Source of the DNA: Valencia hispanica
Lineage: Eukaryota; Chordata; Actinopteri; Cyprinodontiformes; Valenciidae
DNA: 64,000 bases
Assembly (NCBI GenBank): GCA_963556495.2
Contig: OY747709.1
Location: 22,600,900-22,664,899, forward strand
Direction of reading: 5' to 3'
Positions 61,216-64,000 of this stretch are shown here, one piece after another. Under the pieces are notes generated by a model. That model did not search any database and was not told the DNA's origin. It was given only the letters and a program-made list of their open reading frames with translations. A program made the translations under genes and the position numbers. How positions within the stretch are numbered: position 1 is the stretch's first letter; each line of letters starts with the position of its first letter.

Positions 61216-64000
61216 CAGTTTAAGGGCAGCATTACAGTATAAGCACACAAGCTAGCTAGCCTTGGAGATTAGAGTAATAAAACACATTTCACTGCTGAAT
61301 TTGAATTCTGATGGAACTGACTCAAAGTACTTCAAGGTCACGTGTCTTCTTATGTTGCACATCTAGTTGCAATGAAAAATACATAGCTTATGATTATGCA
61401 ATGTAATAACAGGCCACTAAAAGCATGCATAGATAAAGCTCTTAAAAAGACAAGATACACAACACTAAATTAAAGAAATTCATCAGGTTATAAAATAAGT
61501 AGATGTCCTAAGTTTGAAAAACGTCATGTTCTCTTTTAACCAGACAAGTCTAGGATAAAGAGATTTTAGTAATACGTTTTTACTTTATGCAAAATGACAA
61601 GTCATACAGAGGTGAAATCCAAGCAATTAGCACAGCAAAATGCAAACATCTGTATTTTGCAAACTGAATTATATTTGTATCCTGGACACATCTGAAACTT
61701 ATAGTTGAAAGGGAAGATTAAATACAAACTGCTACAGATAATTGGCAAGCAAATATGATACTGGAGCCATCATTTGCAGTAATTGTGAGGTTGGATGCTT
61801 ATATGATTTCTCTGTCTCAAGTGATCCTGAGTTTGAACACATTCTTTGAATATGTGAGGAGCTGTGCGATCTCACCGGAATTACTGCAACTTCTGCTTAT
61901 TAAGTGTGCATGCATTCTCTTGGACATAATAAGAGGAAGCTGATACCTCTGTCTGTAAGATCTCATGATGTGTGAATATTTGTGCGTGTTGCGTTCATGT
62001 GAGAGGAGTGAGGGGAAAAGAGAAAAGCAGAAGACCAGAGAGGGGGCCAGGAAACAGTGTACGCTAACCTGACATGAACCTGTTCTCCCTTCAGGCTCCT
62101 GTTCTCCACTCATCTGCTGCTGCTAATTAATACCACTGGGGAGGAGAAGATAGACGGATCGGAGGAGGGTTTTTTCCTTCCCCTTCTCCCTTGTTCTTAC
62201 TGCTCTTTGCAAGCTTTGTTTCTCCAGCAAAACCATCTTCTCTCATTCCGCAGCATATCGTAGCAACCTTGCCCACCTTTGCTTTGCCCCAATCCTCCTG
62301 AAGAAATGCTTCATCAGTTTTTGCTTTACTTAACAGGTTACTGTCCGTCCATCAAGAAAAGGCATGGCAATCAGGTGACGGAAAATTCAAACAGGAATAT
62401 CACCAGCTCTTCCCGCAGCTGTAAACCCCGGCTACCAAAAAACATCTCATGGATGGTGCCGCTTGATCAATCACAGAAAGCGCCTTCATTTCAGCACCAA
62501 GCTTGACTTTTCGAACTTTTACCAACTTTTTTGTTTGTTTGTTTATTTATGTACTATTTTTATAACCCAAGCAGATTATGCACACCTGTGCAAGTCTTGC
62601 AGCGTCTGCACAACCTTGTGTATTTCAGACTTTGCACACTCTGGCATTTTCTGGTATGTGTGTCCTTGAGCTTTGATGATGCTTAAAAATCACCCAAGCC
62701 AACAATAAAAATTTCTTAGCGGCTTGAATTCTATCCTCATAATGTCACTAAGTTTGGTAAAAAATTACCCCCACTGCATGGAGTAAATATTGGGGCCTCT
62801 AATGGTTAAATAGAGTTTAAAGTTTTGTTTTTAGAGCAGTTTCCTGGATTCAGCAGCGAGAGCAGCCATCTGCAAATCAGGGTCCAGTTTACACTTGACG
62901 GAGATGTGTATGATTCAACCCAACTTTAAACACAGCAAAAAATGGTAACCATTTCCTCTGGATGTATTAAAATGGTCAAACTGCAATAGAAACAGTTTCT
63001 GTTCAGCAGACAAGAATAAAAGAAAAAAGATCTCACAAGACATAATTTAGTTATTTTCCCATTTTTTAAAATCATAACTAAAACTTTTTGCTTTTTAATC
63101 ATGAGTATGGACACTCTCATGTCCTGTCTTTGACTTTGTGGGACTGAACTAACAGAAGTAGACATCATCCTTTGATTCATCTCAAATATGGTTTCGGTTG
63201 ATTCAAGGACCTTTCACAGAACTTTATCGACTAACGAAACATCTGTCGAAGCAAACAGTAGATAATAGCCAGCTCTAAGAAAACATTTCTATTCTATATG
63301 AGTAGCAAGTAAACGTTTGGAGTTGACAAGCTGATATTGAGGACAGATATCGCCCACTGAACAACTAAATTGTGGATACTGAATTCTTATAATCCCATAT
63401 TTGTTTTGCTTTCATCCTTCATGACCTCATATGAATAGATATATTTAACATGTGTTTATTTTTTGTTCAAAATGTTGTTTTGTATCCTTATTTATGGCAA
63501 TATATTTTAAAGTTTTGTTTATTGTTAAAAGAAATATGATTTTACCATCATTGCCTTTTAAAGGTTCCAAATTTAATGTGCCTTTTCTGTTTGCTGTAAC
63601 AATTTGTGTTCAGAGATTTCAGAATATGGTGAATTCAGTATAAACATTTCTTCTGCGTTTATGCCCATTAAAAAACAATATGCCCACTTTTCTTGCCGTT
63701 AGCTGCAAGGAACAAAACCATTCCTTGTTGCAGACAGTTGCAAGAACATGACGTGCTATGTGTCCATGTGTGTCTAATTATAAAACATACATAATAAGAT
63801 TTTCCTTCTACCTGGAAAACATAAATCCAAGTCAGCTTGCTCACACAAATTGCACATGTACAGTATGTGTATCTAAATATAAAACGCATGAGTGAATGCC
63901 TTTTTTCCCTCATATTACAGAAACAATAATCTTTCAGTGAATAGGGATGGTCACTATCAATAAATGTACTGATTAGCAGTGCTGTGAAGTAAGATAATGA

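Overview
The window reads as chromosomal DNA of a bony fish (teleost). It has vertebrate-type split genes with GT-AG introns, low gene density, long dinucleotide microsatellites, and abundant Tc1-like, hAT-like and non-LTR elements of the kinds common in teleosts. Species cannot be fixed from the sequence. No prokaryotic, CRISPR or rRNA/tRNA feature was seen.

Two protein-coding genes are supported, both on the minus strand and in tandem. (1) A podoplanin-like gene (pdpn) has four coding exons: 13957-14020 (signal peptide), 7538-7963 (Thr/Pro/Ser-rich mucin-like ectodomain), 7332-7440 (transmembrane helix and basic juxtamembrane tail) and 5444-5450 (last two residues and stop). Its 3' UTR probably runs to about 3250 and carries a Tc1 relic. 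(2) foxj3 encodes a forkhead transcription factor. Its last ten coding exons (59019-59093 down to 19239-19369) encode 482 residues, from the recognition helix of the forkhead domain to the conserved acidic C-terminus. The N-terminal part lies beyond the right edge of the window. All exon junctions agree in phase.

Layout: 1-3249 intergenic with a long TG tract and a C run; 3250-14020 pdpn; 14021-19238 its promoter, intergenic DNA with transposon relics and probably the foxj3 3' UTR; 19239-64000 foxj3, mostly intron. The introns hold the richest structure. 28498-33378 is a Tc1-like element split by an L2-like LINE, which itself carries a TTAA-flanked MITE and a Tc1-like copy. 47174-48842 is a Tc1-like element inside a repeat tail and is itself hit by an L2-like 3' end. 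21941-22945 is a Tc1-like copy inside a LINE relic. The copies at 21941-22945 and 30306-31319 are the same Tc1 family with complementary deletions: one keeps the DNA-binding half, the other keeps the catalytic half (DD35E spacing). A hAT-like element at 59791-60563 carries a reverse-transcriptase C-terminal fragment.

The two host genes are not an operon and no shared function is visible; their adjacency is a synteny observation. I found no convincing undescribed gene system. The most unusual material is the transposon nesting, the complementary transposase halves and the pdpn terminal-exon arrangement.
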